Source: Actinomycetota bacterium
GTDB taxonomy: Bacteria > Actinomycetota > Actinomycetes > Nanopelagicales > Nanopelagicaceae
Assembly (NCBI GenBank): GCA_027728065.1
Contig: JAQBVO010000008.1
Span: 1 to 62,592 of the forward strand
Direction: 5' to 3'
Length of the DNA: 62,592 nucleotides
Shown here: positions 7,292 through 15,163 of the stretch, one piece after another
Position numbering within the stretch: the first letter of the stretch is position 1
Layout of the letters: each line of letters starts with the position of its first letter
Translations under genes and position numbers: made by a program
The notes under the pieces: model-generated
Seen by the model: the letters and a program-made list of their open reading frames with translations, nothing else
The model's database searches: none
What the model was told of the DNA's origin: nothing

Positions 7292-7335
7292 TGGGTTGTG
7301 TAGGGATCGAACCCCCAACCTGGTGATTAAGAGCT
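7292..7335 (-). pseudogene. 3' half of a tRNA-Lys(CTT) gene, possible attachment-site scar
   Basis: Read on the minus strand this is the anticodon loop CTCTTAA (anticodon CTT, Lys), the 3' anticodon strand TCACC, variable region, a T-arm with GGTTCGATCC and an acceptor strand ACAACCC plus discriminator A. The 5' partner strands (GGGTTGT acceptor, D-arm, GGTGA) are missing: the bases before the loop do not pair. The homology stops exactly at the anticodon loop, as expected when a tyrosine integrase uses the tRNA 3' half as its core site. One T-stem mismatch suggests decay. No integrase gene and no intact tRNA-Lys are in the window. Confidence 0.7.
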
Positions 7336-7341
7336 ATCTGA

Positions 7342-7347
7342 TATATT
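7342..7347 (+). promoter_or_regulatory. -10 element of the rhodanese gene
   Basis: TATATT, 6 nt before the ATG at 7354. There is no Shine-Dalgarno sequence. The region where a -35 would lie is in the tRNA remnant. Confidence 0.5.
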
Positions 7348-7353
7348 TCGCAA

Positions 7354-7749
7354 ATGAGATTTAGATCTACTATCGCACTTTTTCTCACCGCTATCACCCT
7401 GACCTCCTGTGCTCAAAGCACAACTATGGGGATCAATAATGTGAATGCGCAGAGTTTTCTGGCAAAAATTACTGATGAGGCTGTGACGGTAATTGATGTT
7501 AGATCCGCCCAGGAGTATGCCCAGGGACACCTAGCTAATTCAGTAAATATCAATGTTGAATCAGATCAATTCACCACCCAGATTGCAAATTTAGATAAAG
7601 AAAAAGAGTACGCCCTCTACTGCCGAAGTGGCAGACGATCAACGATAGCCGCAGATCAGATGGCTAAAGCTGGCTTTAAAACAATTACCAATTACAACCA
7701 AGGTGGCTTTCCTGATTTAGCTAAGATGGGTGTGGCAACGAGTAAGTAG
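7354..7749 (+). CDS. Rhodanese-domain lipoprotein
   Basis: A 131-residue exported protein. The N-terminus is a short signal peptide with lipobox L-T-S-C (Cys at residue 19), so it should be a lipoprotein on the outer face of the membrane. The rest is a single rhodanese domain: V-I-D-V-R-S-A-Q-E-Y, G-H-L-A-N-S-V-N-I and the active-site loop C-R-S-G-R-R-S near residue 90, with the catalytic cysteine present. Such proteins move sulfane sulfur or handle reactive sulfur species; the actual partner is unknown. It stands alone between the tRNA remnant and an SPFH relic. Confidence 0.85.
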   Translation: MRFRSTIALFLTAITLTSCAQSTTMGINNVNAQSFLAKITDEAVTVIDVRSAQEYAQGHLANSVNINVESDQFTTQIANLDKEKEYALYCRSGRRSTIAADQMAKAGFKTITNYNQGGFPDLAKMGVATSK

Positions 7750-7800
7750 GTGTGGGTGAAACCCAGATTCGATGACTGAAGGCGGTTTCGCCAATTAATA

Positions 7801-7852
7801 AAGGCCTAAAGAGTCTGCTCAGGTAGCGATGCTACTTACTCTTAAAGGCCTT
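7801..7852 (-). terminator. Hairpin at the end of the SPFH relic
   Basis: AAGGCCT-AAAGAGT pairs with ACTCTTAAAGGCCTT (one small bulge) and encloses an inner GTAGC-GAT-GCTAC stem. On the minus strand it is followed by TTTATTAATT, so it fits a terminator for the relic gene whose stop codon lies in the stem-loop. It may also receive transcription from the rhodanese gene. Confidence 0.55.
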
Positions 7853-8074
7853 CATGATCTGTTCGACTCCGCCACTGAGTTCTGCCGGAATTACCCAGAT
7901 TTTGCTCGCTGTTCCATTTGCAATTGCAGGGAGCTGTTGTAGATATTGATACGCCAATACCTTTTCATCGGGATTGGCTTGGTGCACAGCATCAAATACC
8001 AACTTGATCGCAGTTGCCTCACCATCGGCTCGTAATACTGCAGCCTGAGCGTCACCCCTGGTGGCACCTTTCTG
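7832..8074 (-). pseudogene. C-terminal fragment of an SPFH/band-7 (stomatin-like) protein
   Basis: An open minus-strand frame of 80 codons ends at TAG (plus 7832-7834). It reads A-T-R-G-D-A-Q-A-A-V-L-R-A-D-G-E-A, then A-N-P-D-E-K-V-L-A-Y-Q-Y-L-Q-Q-L-P and K-I-W-V-I-P-A-E-L. This is the end of the SPFH domain and the C-terminal helix region of prohibitin/stomatin homologues of about 300 residues. Just upstream, after Q-K-G-A-T, the frame meets a stop after four codons and no start, membrane anchor or N-terminal domain is found. The gene has lost its front, probably by deletion up to the adjacent terminator. Confidence 0.75.
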
Positions 8075-8102
8075 TAAAGAAGTGGTTTACCGGACCTAAG
8101 AC

Positions 8103-8120
8103 AACTGTGTAAAAACAGTT
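8103..8120. repeat. Small inverted repeat
   Basis: AACTGT and ACAGTT arms separated by six bases (8103-8120), just before the strong terminator. No known function is visible. Confidence 0.3.
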
Positions 8121-8130
8121 AATTAAATTT

Positions 8131-8179
8131 AAGGGCTACCTAACCGCCCAAAGTAGGCGGTGGTAGCCCTTAATTTTTT
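8131..8179 (+). terminator. Strong, probably bidirectional intrinsic terminator
   Basis: AAGGGCTACC pairs with GGTAGCCCTT, with an inner ACCGCC/GGCGGT stem and a small loop, followed on the plus strand by TTAATTTTTT. On the minus strand the stem is followed by TTAAATTTAATT, so it can also end the amidohydrolase transcript that arrives from the right. Confidence 0.85.
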
Positions 8180-8220
8180 GCTAAGATCTTGCTAAATACA
8201 ATTCCTTTACTAATTAAGAG

Positions 8221-9816
8221 TTAGCGGATTTTTATCCCGTTTTGGTAGAGGGCTTTGATTGCCACTGTGCAAACCTCACTGGGATCTATCTTGAGTGGGT
8301 TTTTCTCAAGGACAATAAAATCGGCCTTCATACCCACGTCTATCACTCCACGTTCATTGTTGCGAAACATTTGATAGGCAGCGTTTTTTGTATAGAAAAC
8401 CATGGACTCATCCATTGTGATCGCCTCGGTGATATTCCAGCCATCGCCATCTTTGATGCCAGGGTGCAGGCGATTAACCGGAACAGCTAGGGCGAGCAGA
8501 GGGATCTGACTCGTTACGGGCCAGTCACTACCAAAGGCGATCGTGGCACCGGCATCTATTAACCTGCGCAGACTGTACTGGCGATCATTTCGCAGCTTTC
8601 CAAGACGGGGCAGAATCAACTCTTTGTTCATTGAATCCATGTAGCACCAGAGAGGCTGAATATTTGCGATGACGCCTAAGCGCTTAAATCGCGTCATATC
8701 CTCATCACAGATTAACTGCGCATGCACAATTACTGGACGTCTATCCCATCTGGGGTTAACGCGCATCATGGCCTCGATGGCATCTAGGGCTTGCTTGACT
8801 GCGGCATCACCGATTGCATGTATATGTACTTGGTACTTATGCATATCAAACTCGGTCAAGGCATCTATAAGCTCATCATCGCTCCAGATCTTAATTCCGT
8901 GCGAGTTAAGATTATCTTCGTATGGATCGATTAGCGCGGCAGTACCGGCCGATAATGCGCCATCGGCTAAAAACTTAACGCTATTAGCTTTAATCAAATC
9001 AGGATGGGGCAATGCTGCGAACGCATCGCGCAGAGTATTGAACTCTTTAATCTTCTGGCTCCAGCTCCCTGGAGTTACTAGAAAGGAGAGGTTCATTGCG
9101 ATGGATAGATCTCCGGATTTTGCCGCAGCTAAATATGCCTGCGCCATATCTTTTTCAACCCATGAATCGATCGCCGCAGTAACGCCTGCATCTAGATATG
9201 CATTGCAGGCTCGTGCAATTGCGGCGACATCGCGCTCTATCGAATCTGGTGGAGCGGCATCGAGAATCAGTGCCATGGCATTTGGTTCGCGCAGGGTGCC
9301 TTTAGGGCTGCCATCGGCACGACGGGCGATTGTGCCGCCAGATGGATCTAGGGTTTTTTCCGTAATGCCGGCCTGTTCTAACGCCTCTGTATTGACCCAG
9401 ATTGTGTGGTGATCGACGGCAAGTAATACAACGGGGCGATCACTAACAACGGAATCTAGCCAGTGTGCATCAAAATCTCCACCACCGATAATTGCGGCTT
9501 CATATGCACCGCCAATAATCCATGGCTCGGCGGGGTTAAGGGCTGCAAAGTTTTTTACCTCGTTCAGTATTTCATCGAGTGAGTTAAGACCAGTGATCTT
9601 GGGGCCACCAACCTCACGTCCTGCAAAGATTGGATGAGCATGAGAGTCGATAAAGGCGGGCATAACAAAAGCCTTATTTAAATCAATGACTTCATCGAAA
9701 TCTGATGCTAGAGCTGCAGCGCCAATTGCAACAATGATCTGATCTTCGACCAGAATCCCATCAAAGAGCTCTTGTGCAGCCGACCAGCAGCGTGCATTAC
9801 GAAAGAGCGTGCGCAC
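8221..9816 (-). CDS. Amidohydrolase, YtcJ-like (amidohydrolase family 3)
   Basis: Metal-dependent hydrolase of 531 residues. A small N-terminal beta domain leads into D-S-H-A-H-P, the H-x-H metal ligands near residue 60. Later come H-I-H-A-I-G-D, V-H-A-Q-L and F-G-S-D-W-P-V, the remaining metal-site strands of the TIM barrel, and the C-terminal beta domain ends G-M-K-A-D-F-I-V-L-E-K-N. The natural substrate of the YtcJ group is generally unknown. It starts at GTG 9816, 18 nt after the stop of the Lrp-type gene, and probably shares its transcript. The coupling hints at control by, or sensing of, an amino-acid-like compound. Confidence 0.85.
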   Translation of the reverse strand: MRTLFRNARCWSAAQELFDGILVEDQIIVAIGAAALASDFDEVIDLNKAFVMPAFIDSHAHPIFAGREVGGPKITGLNSLDEILNEVKNFAALNPAEPWIIGGAYEAAIIGGGDFDAHWLDSVVSDRPVVLLAVDHHTIWVNTEALEQAGITEKTLDPSGGTIARRADGSPKGTLREPNAMALILDAAPPDSIERDVAAIARACNAYLDAGVTAAIDSWVEKDMAQAYLAAAKSGDLSIAMNLSFLVTPGSWSQKIKEFNTLRDAFAALPHPDLIKANSVKFLADGALSAGTAALIDPYEDNLNSHGIKIWSDDELIDALTEFDMHKYQVHIHAIGDAAVKQALDAIEAMMRVNPRWDRRPVIVHAQLICDEDMTRFKRLGVIANIQPLWCYMDSMNKELILPRLGKLRNDRQYSLRRLIDAGATIAFGSDWPVTSQIPLLALAVPVNRLHPGIKDGDGWNITEAITMDESMVFYTKNAAYQMFRNNERGVIDVGMKADFIVLEKNPLKIDPSEVCTVAIKALYQNGIKIR

Positions 9817-9834
9817 AGTGAATAAATGGAGTAA

Positions 9835-10068
9835 TTAATAAGTAACTGGGCAAGTCAAAGTTCGAGTAATACCTGGGACTGCTTGAACCTTTGACAAGAT
9901 GACACGACCAAAATCTTCCATACTAGGAGCCTCTGCGCGCATGATGACATCGTAAGGACCGGTGACGCCCTCGGACAGAGTCACACCGGCGATAGCAGAG
10001 GTCGCCTTGGCTACTGAATTAGCTTTACCGACCTCGGTCTGAATTAAAATATAGGCCTGTATTGACAT
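9835..10068 (-). CDS. Stand-alone Lrp/AsnC ligand-binding (RAM) domain protein
   Basis: A 77-residue protein made only of the effector-binding domain of Lrp/AsnC regulators: A-Y-I-L-I-Q-T-E-V-G-K at the start, G-V-T-G-P-Y-D-V-I-M-R-A in the centre and a final T-C-P-V. No helix-turn-helix domain is present. Such proteins form oligomers that bind amino acids and may modulate other regulators. AGGAAGGG lies about 9 nt before the ATG, so this one has a leader. Confidence 0.85.
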   Translation of the reverse strand: MSIQAYILIQTEVGKANSVAKATSAIAGVTLSEGVTGPYDVIMRAEAPSMEDFGRVILSKVQAVPGITRTLTCPVTY

Positions 10069-10129
10069 CGCTCTTCCCTTCCTCGGTGGCCCAAGGCTAC
10101 TTCAGAGATGGCTCTACTGACTAGTGGAT

Positions 10130-10135
10130 TAAGGT
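10130..10135 (+). promoter_or_regulatory. -10 element of thiL
   Basis: TAAGGT, 7 nt before the ATG at 10143. No good -35 was seen. Confidence 0.5.
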
Positions 10136-10142
10136 TAGAACT

Positions 10143-11063
10143 ATGAACTTTAATGAAATGCAGGTAATCACGGCGCTGGCGCAAATCTTCGCACACCCTG
10201 ATGCCGGAGTTCTTGTGGGCATTGGTGATGATGCCGCCGTCGTTAAAACTACATCTGAATCTGTAATTACTACCGATATGGCAGTGGAGGGCACACACTT
10301 CAATACGGCTTGGTGCGTAGCCTTTGATATTGGGCGCAAGATTACCGCGGCTAATCTCGCCGATATTTATGCCATGGGCGCAGTGCCACAGTATCTAGTC
10401 GTGGCCCTAACCCTCACTGGCGAGGAATCGATGGAGTGGATTACCGATCTTGCCCATGGAATCCACCACGAAGCCGCTAGTTGCAAAGTTGCAGTTGTCG
10501 GCGGTGATTTAGCGCGTGGTGCAATAAAAGTTATTTCGATTACCGCAGTCGGTAGCGTTAAAAAAGCGGTAAAGCGCAGCGGTGCACAGCTTGGTGATTT
10601 AATTTATATCTCATCTCTGCCTGGCTGGTCTGGCGCAGGCCTTAGCTTGATCGAAGGCGATGATCTCGATGACTTGCAGGCTTATGCACGTGAACAGTTC
10701 TGTGCTCCTAGCGTTGATTACTTCGCAGCAACTGCAATGGCAGAAGCGGGCGCTACTTCAATGTGTGATGTCAGCGATGGACTCATAACGCAGGCGAGTC
10801 AGATGGCCGATGCATCGCAGCTCTGTTTTAGCTTTGATAAGAGCGCCTTTAGCGCAGACCCCGAGTTCGTTGCTCTCAACGAGTTGGCCCAAAGATGTGG
10901 TGTTGATGTGTGGCAGTGGATCTTTGCAGGGGGAGAGGACCATGTTTTTCTAGCCACGGGCAGAGATTTGCCAGGCTTATGCGTTGGAAAAGTTATGCAA
11001 GGCTGTGGAACCATTGGCTTGGAGATGAAAAAAACGCCAGATACCTGGCGCCATTTTCTTTAA
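10143..11063 (+). CDS. thiL: Thiamine-monophosphate kinase
   Basis: Phosphorylates thiamine monophosphate to thiamine diphosphate, the cofactor used for example by the Dxs encoded at 44321. The 306 residues carry the family order: G-I-G-D-D-A-A-V near residue 30, T-D-M-A-V-E-G-T-H-F near 45, A-A-N-L-A-D-I-Y-A-M-G-A near 70, a G-G-D segment and C-D-V-S-D-G-L near 200. All are ATP- and metal-binding elements of the PurM-like fold. It converges on rpmB with a 17-nt gap. Confidence 0.93.
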   Translation: MNFNEMQVITALAQIFAHPDAGVLVGIGDDAAVVKTTSESVITTDMAVEGTHFNTAWCVAFDIGRKITAANLADIYAMGAVPQYLVVALTLTGEESMEWITDLAHGIHHEAASCKVAVVGGDLARGAIKVISITAVGSVKKAVKRSGAQLGDLIYISSLPGWSGAGLSLIEGDDLDDLQAYAREQFCAPSVDYFAATAMAEAGATSMCDVSDGLITQASQMADASQLCFSFDKSAFSADPEFVALNELAQRCGVDVWQWIFAGGEDHVFLATGRDLPGLCVGKVMQGCGTIGLEMKKTPDTWRHFL

Positions 11064-11080
11064 ATCTCTATAGTAAAAAA

Positions 11081-11266
11081 TTAGCGTGTAATTTTTCCAG
11101 CCTTCAGGCATGAGGTGCAGACGTTCTGACGCTTTGATCTAGCTCCAGCCATTGTACGTACTCGCTGAATATTTGGATTCCAACGTCGACGAGTCTTTAC
11201 CTGCGAGTGGGAGACGTTGTTGCCAAAGTTTGGCCCTTTGCCACAGATATCGCATGTTGCGGCCAT
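11081..11266 (-). CDS. rpmB: 50S ribosomal protein L28
   Basis: A 61-residue basic ribosomal protein with the N-terminal C-D-I-C-G-K-G-P and a later C-T-S-C pair, so it is the zinc-binding (C+) type. The body [16 protein letters not shown] is diagnostic. The start ATG has AAGGAG (plus 11274-11279) 7 nt upstream, and a TAGATT at plus 11284-11289 may be the -10. It is divergent from recG. Confidence 0.97.
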   Translation of the reverse strand: MAATCDICGKGPNFGNNVSHSQVKTRRRWNPNIQRVRTMAGARSKRQNVCTSCLKAGKITR

Positions 11267-11408
11267 AGCTCTACTCCTTTGTGAATCTAGTAGGTGAATC
11301 GAAGAGTCCTTAGCGGACAGGGCGTAAGGCTATCGCGAAGGGCTAGGCCTGCGCCAATCCACGCGTGGCATGAGCTCGAAGAGTCCAAGGACAGGAGAGA
11401 ATCACTAC

Positions 11409-13580
11409 GTGGCCAACCTTAAGAGCAGGCTTTCGGATGTAATCGGTGATCGAACCTCGAAGGTTTTGGCCGATGCATTTGCCATCACAACCGTTGGAGA
11501 TTTACTGCGCCATTACCCGCGCCGTTATATGGTCCGCGGTGAACTCTCAAATATCGCCGAGCTAGAGCAGGGCGACGAGGTCACAATCCTGGCCGAGGTA
11601 GATAGTTCTACTCATCGCCCGATTCGTGGGCGCAAGGGCGGTATTTTGGAGGTTGTCGTAACCGATGGCCGCGACAAACTCTCGCTGACGTTTTTTAATC
11701 AATCCTGGCGCGAGAAAGAGTTAAAGGTTGGATTGCAGGGCTTATTTGCTGGCAAAGTCGGTATTTTCAATGGCAAAAAACAGTTATCTCACCCTGATTA
11801 TCAGATGGTGCCAGATGGTGCAGATGTAGATAGCGCGGTAGATAACTTCGCCGGAAAGTTTCTGCCGGTTTATCGCGCCACCGCCAAGCTGCCATCGTGG
11901 AAGATTTCACAGTGTATTCAAATGGCAATCGCCTCTCTGGATGATGTAAGAGATTATCTTCCTGAGCAGATTCGCATCGCACACAATTTCCCAACGCTGC
12001 AGGGGGCCTTAGTCCAACTTCATGCACCTGCTGATTTAGATCACGCCGATTTGGCTCGCGAACGGTTGACATTTGATGAGGCTTTTTTACTTCAATTAAT
12101 GTTAGTGATGCGGCGTAATGAGTTAAGAAAACTCAATACAATCTCACGTAAAACTATTAAAGGTGGGCTCTTAGAGGCCTTTGATGCATCCCTTCCTTTC
12201 CAACTCACCGGTGGACAACAAGATGTCATTAGCGAGATTGAGAGTGATTTAGCCCAGCCACATCCAATGCACCGATTACTGCAGGGAGAAGTCGGTTCAG
12301 GAAAGACGGTCGTTGCACTGCGCGCTATGTTGGCCGTAGTCGATAGTGGGGGACAGGCGGCCCTGCTTGCACCAACTGAGGTATTAGCCGCTCAACATCT
12401 GCGAACATTTGCAAAACTCTTAGGACCCTTAGCCCTTGGCGGCACCCTGGAAAGTGGCGATAAGGCGACACAGATCACGCTTATCACTAGATCGCAAAGC
12501 GCCCTTGCGCGCAAAGAGGCGTTAACACTGGCTGCAAGCGGTGGGGCAGGGATAATTATCGGAACGCACGCACTGCTGGGTGAAAAAGTTGAGTTCAAAG
12601 ATTTAGGTTTAATCGTTGTCGATGAACAGCATCGATTCGGCGTTGAGCAACGTGATGCACTTAAAGTTAAGGCACAACAGCCACCACACTTATTAGTAAT
12701 GACGGCAACTCCTATTCCGCGTACCGTGGCAATGACGGTATTTGGCGATCTTGATGTATCAACGTTGCGCGAACTTCCACTGGGTCGCCAACCGATAACT
12801 ACTCATGTGATCTCAGTTCTTGAAAAACCAGCCTTCTTAGAGCGTGCATGGGAGCGCATCCGAGAAGAGGTCGCATATGGTCATCAGGCCTATGTTGTAG
12901 CTCCACGCATTGAGAGTGGAAGCGATGAGAGCGCCGATATGGATTTCTTATTTGGTCTTGAATCGGCAGATATCGCTGCAGTAACCGAGCTCGCCCCGCG
13001 CCTGGCTAATGGCGGGCTCAAAGGAATACGTGTTGCCGAGTTACATGGCCGCCAGAGCGCCGATGTTAAGGACTCAACGATGCGTGCATTTGCCGCCGGA
13101 GAGATCGATGTTCTTGTATCTACAACCGTTATTGAAGTCGGCGTTGACGTTGCCAATGCAACGGTAATGGTAATCATGGATGCCGATCGATTCGGTGTCT
13201 CCCAACTTCATCAACTACGCGGCCGTGTAGGTCGGGGTAGATCGCCAGGTCTGTGTCTTTTGGTCACTACCGCCGCAGCCGACACCCCTGCCCGTGCACG
13301 CTTAGCTGCGGTGGCTGCAACGTTAGATGGCTTCGAACTCTCACGAATCGATCTAGAACAGCGTCGCGAGGGTGACGTGTTGGGTGCTAACCAATCGGGT
13401 ACACAATCACATCTTCGTCTATTGCGCGTTTTGCGTGATGAAGAAGTTATCCAAGCCGCGCGAGCCGATGCTGTGCAGATAATCACAGAATCATCAGATC
13501 TGGCAACTTTGCCTGTACTTGCAACAGAGGTAGCTTTAATGGCAAGAGATGCCGCTATCGATTATTTAGATAAGGGTTGA
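11409..13580 (+). CDS. recG: ATP-dependent DNA helicase RecG
   Basis: Branch-migration helicase that regresses stalled forks. The roughly 720-residue product has an N-terminal wedge/OB domain (L-L-R-H-Y-P-R-R-Y), helicase motif I G-E-V-G-S-G-K-T-V near residue 305, D-E-Q-H-R-F-G-V-E-Q (motif II), T-A-T-P-I-P-R-T (motif III) and Q-L-R-G-R-V-G-R-G (motif VI). I chose GTG 11409 because AGGAGAG lies 9 nt upstream; an ATG at 11370 adds 13 residues that look unlike the family. It is followed 3 nt later by rsmD, as in many actinobacteria. Confidence 0.95.
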   Translation: MANLKSRLSDVIGDRTSKVLADAFAITTVGDLLRHYPRRYMVRGELSNIAELEQGDEVTILAEVDSSTHRPIRGRKGGILEVVVTDGRDKLSLTFFNQSWREKELKVGLQGLFAGKVGIFNGKKQLSHPDYQMVPDGADVDSAVDNFAGKFLPVYRATAKLPSWKISQCIQMAIASLDDVRDYLPEQIRIAHNFPTLQGALVQLHAPADLDHADLARERLTFDEAFLLQLMLVMRRNELRKLNTISRKTIKGGLLEAFDASLPFQLTGGQQDVISEIESDLAQPHPMHRLLQGEVGSGKTVVALRAMLAVVDSGGQAALLAPTEVLAAQHLRTFAKLLGPLALGGTLESGDKATQITLITRSQSALARKEALTLAASGGAGIIIGTHALLGEKVEFKDLGLIVVDEQHRFGVEQRDALKVKAQQPPHLLVMTATPIPRTVAMTVFGDLDVSTLRELPLGRQPITTHVISVLEKPAFLERAWERIREEVAYGHQAYVVAPRIESGSDESADMDFLFGLESADIAAVTELAPRLANGGLKGIRVAELHGRQSADVKDSTMRAFAAGEIDVLVSTTVIEVGVDVANATVMVIMDADRFGVSQLHQLRGRVGRGRSPGLCLLVTTAAADTPARARLAAVAATLDGFELSRIDLEQRREGDVLGANQSGTQSHLRLLRVLRDEEVIQAARADAVQIITESSDLATLPVLATEVALMARDAAIDYLDKG

Positions 13581-13583
13581 TCC

Positions 13584-14153
13584 ATGAGAATCATTGCTGG
13601 GGTGGCAAAGGGACGCAGACTGGGCACAGTTGCCGATGCAATACGACCAACATCTGATCGAGCCCGAGAGGGGTTATTCTCATCTTTACTCTCTGAATTT
13701 GGTGATTTCTTAGGACTGCATCTTTTAGATTTATTTGGTGGCTCTGGTGCAATTGGCTTAGAGGCTCTCTCTCGTGGGGCATCGATTGTCCATGTCATCG
13801 AGCGCGATCCTGATGCTCAAAAAACTATTACCAATAACTATGAATTAGTTAGGAAGAGTCAACCCGTTGGAAAGTTCCACTTGTATGCAATGTCGGCCCA
13901 ACGATTTTTAAGTGATGCGGCTAAAGAGAAATATCATATTATTTATATCGATCCACCATTTGATTTTGCTGATCACGAAGTAGAAGAGCTCATTACCAAA
14001 CTTCATCTCGGGCAATTTCTCAAAGCCGATGCATTGATAGCAGTTGAGCGCACGACAAGGGGATCACAATTTATCTGGCCAAGTGGCTTCCTCGCCGTGC
14101 GCGAGAGAAAATATGGCACAGCCAGTATCTTCTATGGCAATTACGCGCCCTGA
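13584..14153 (+). CDS. rsmD: 16S rRNA (guanine-966-N2)-methyltransferase RsmD
   Basis: SAM-dependent methyltransferase of 189 residues acting on small-subunit rRNA. It begins M-R-I-I-A-G-V-A-K-G-R-R-L, has the family R-P-T-S-D-R-A-R-E near 25, the SAM loop L-D-L-F-G-G-S-G-A-I-G-L-E-A near 50 and the catalytic D-P-P-F near 117. It is 3 nt after recG and followed by coaD, the common actinobacterial order. Confidence 0.95.
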   Translation: MRIIAGVAKGRRLGTVADAIRPTSDRAREGLFSSLLSEFGDFLGLHLLDLFGGSGAIGLEALSRGASIVHVIERDPDAQKTITNNYELVRKSQPVGKFHLYAMSAQRFLSDAAKEKYHIIYIDPPFDFADHEVEELITKLHLGQFLKADALIAVERTTRGSQFIWPSGFLAVRERKYGTASIFYGNYAP

Positions 14154-14179
14154 GAATGGATAACTGGGCCATCTCTTGC

Positions 14180-14185
14180 TAGCGT
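14180..14185 (+). promoter_or_regulatory. -10 element of coaD
   Basis: TAGCGT, 7 nt before the ATG at 14193, so coaD can be transcribed separately from rsmD. Confidence 0.5.
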
Positions 14186-14192
14186 TTGCGCC

Positions 14193-14672
14193 ATGAAGCG
14201 CGCCGTTTGTCCGGGTTCCTTTGATCCCATCACATTTGGACATCTAGATATTATTAAGCGCGCAAGCAACCACTTTGATCAAATCTTTGTTGCCGTCCTT
14301 GAAAATCGAACTAAGTCATCGCTTTTCACCGTTGCCAAGCGCATAGAGATGATTCGCGAAACGGTTGCCGATCTTCCTAATGTAATAGTCGACTCATGGA
14401 GTGGTTTACTGGTTGATTATTGCAAGGGCAATTCAATTACAACTATTGTCAAAGGACTGCGTGCCGTTACTGATTTTGATTATGAGCTCCAGATGGCTCA
14501 GTTAAATCTGCAAGCCTCAGGCGTTGAGACAATGCTGATGGCAACTGCTCCTGCCTACTCATTCCTGTCATCTTCAATTGTCAGAGAACTCGCGCATTAC
14601 GGGGGAGATGTTTCCAGCATGATTCCTCCCAATGTAAATACCGCGATCAAACTTCGAGTAGGCGGGAAATAG
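14193..14672 (+). CDS. coaD: Phosphopantetheine adenylyltransferase
   Basis: Penultimate step of coenzyme A synthesis: ATP plus 4'-phosphopantetheine gives dephospho-CoA. The 159-residue length is standard. P-G-S-F-D-P-I-T-F-G-H-L-D at residues 7-19 is the nucleotidyltransferase motif with the T/HxGH-type histidine. K-G-L-R-A-V-T-D-F-D-Y-E-L-Q-M and Y-S-F-L-S-S-S-I-V-R-E are the other conserved blocks. Confidence 0.96.
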   Translation: MKRAVCPGSFDPITFGHLDIIKRASNHFDQIFVAVLENRTKSSLFTVAKRIEMIRETVADLPNVIVDSWSGLLVDYCKGNSITTIVKGLRAVTDFDYELQMAQLNLQASGVETMLMATAPAYSFLSSSIVRELAHYGGDVSSMIPPNVNTAIKLRVGGK

Positions 14673-14675
14673 AAT

Positions 14676-15158
14676 ATGGATTCAATTGAGAAGTTAGCAT
14701 CTGCCATCACCCTTGTTGAAGAGGCACGTGGAGTTCCACTCTCTGCCAGCTGCGTGTTGCACCGCGGGGAGATTCTAGAGTTACTCGATGGGGCGAGTGC
14801 GGCACTGCCTATAGATTTTGAATCGGCGCAAAAAGTTATTGCCGCCCGCGATGCCATTATCGAAGAGGGTCGATTGAGCGTCGAACAGATGATCTCTATG
14901 GCACGCGAAGACGTTGCCCGTATGGTTGAACAGACATCTATCGTTCAGATGGCTCGTGATGAGGCTCGCAAGATATTAGATGATGCTCGCGAACAGGGGC
15001 TAGCTGAAAAGGCCGTAGTTGAAGAGTACATCGATGGCCGACTTGCCACTCTTGAGGTAATTTTGAATAAGACACAAGATGCCGTAGCACGTGGTCGCCA
15101 ACGCTTAGGTGGTGCTGGAGATAATGATGCACTTGCACAGCTCTCAGATGCAGATTAA
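14676..15158 (+). CDS. DivIVA-like septum protein, SepIVA-type
   Basis: A 160-residue acidic protein that is mostly coiled coil from about residue 60 to 145 (repeated A/V/I heptads in I-V-Q-M-A-R-D-E-A-R-K-I-L-D-D-A-R-E), after a short N-terminal domain with S-C-V-L-H-R-G-E-I-L-E-L-L. Its place between coaD and the yceD-rpmF-rnc genes is that of mycobacterial Rv2927c, known as SepIVA, a DivIVA-like protein of septum and envelope growth. Assignment rests on position and domain form. It follows coaD by 3 nt. Confidence 0.7.
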   Translation: MDSIEKLASAITLVEEARGVPLSASCVLHRGEILELLDGASAALPIDFESAQKVIAARDAIIEEGRLSVEQMISMAREDVARMVEQTSIVQMARDEARKILDDAREQGLAEKAVVEEYIDGRLATLEVILNKTQDAVARGRQRLGGAGDNDALAQLSDAD

Positions 15159-15163
15159 TTTCG

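Noticed and set aside
7292-7335. An intact tRNA gene on the minus strand
   Set aside because: The 5' acceptor strand, D-arm and 5' anticodon strand are missing; only the 3' half is recognisable.
8131-8179. The long hairpin as a mobile-element end
   Set aside because: It has a loop and T-run typical of an intrinsic terminator and lies between convergent transcription units.
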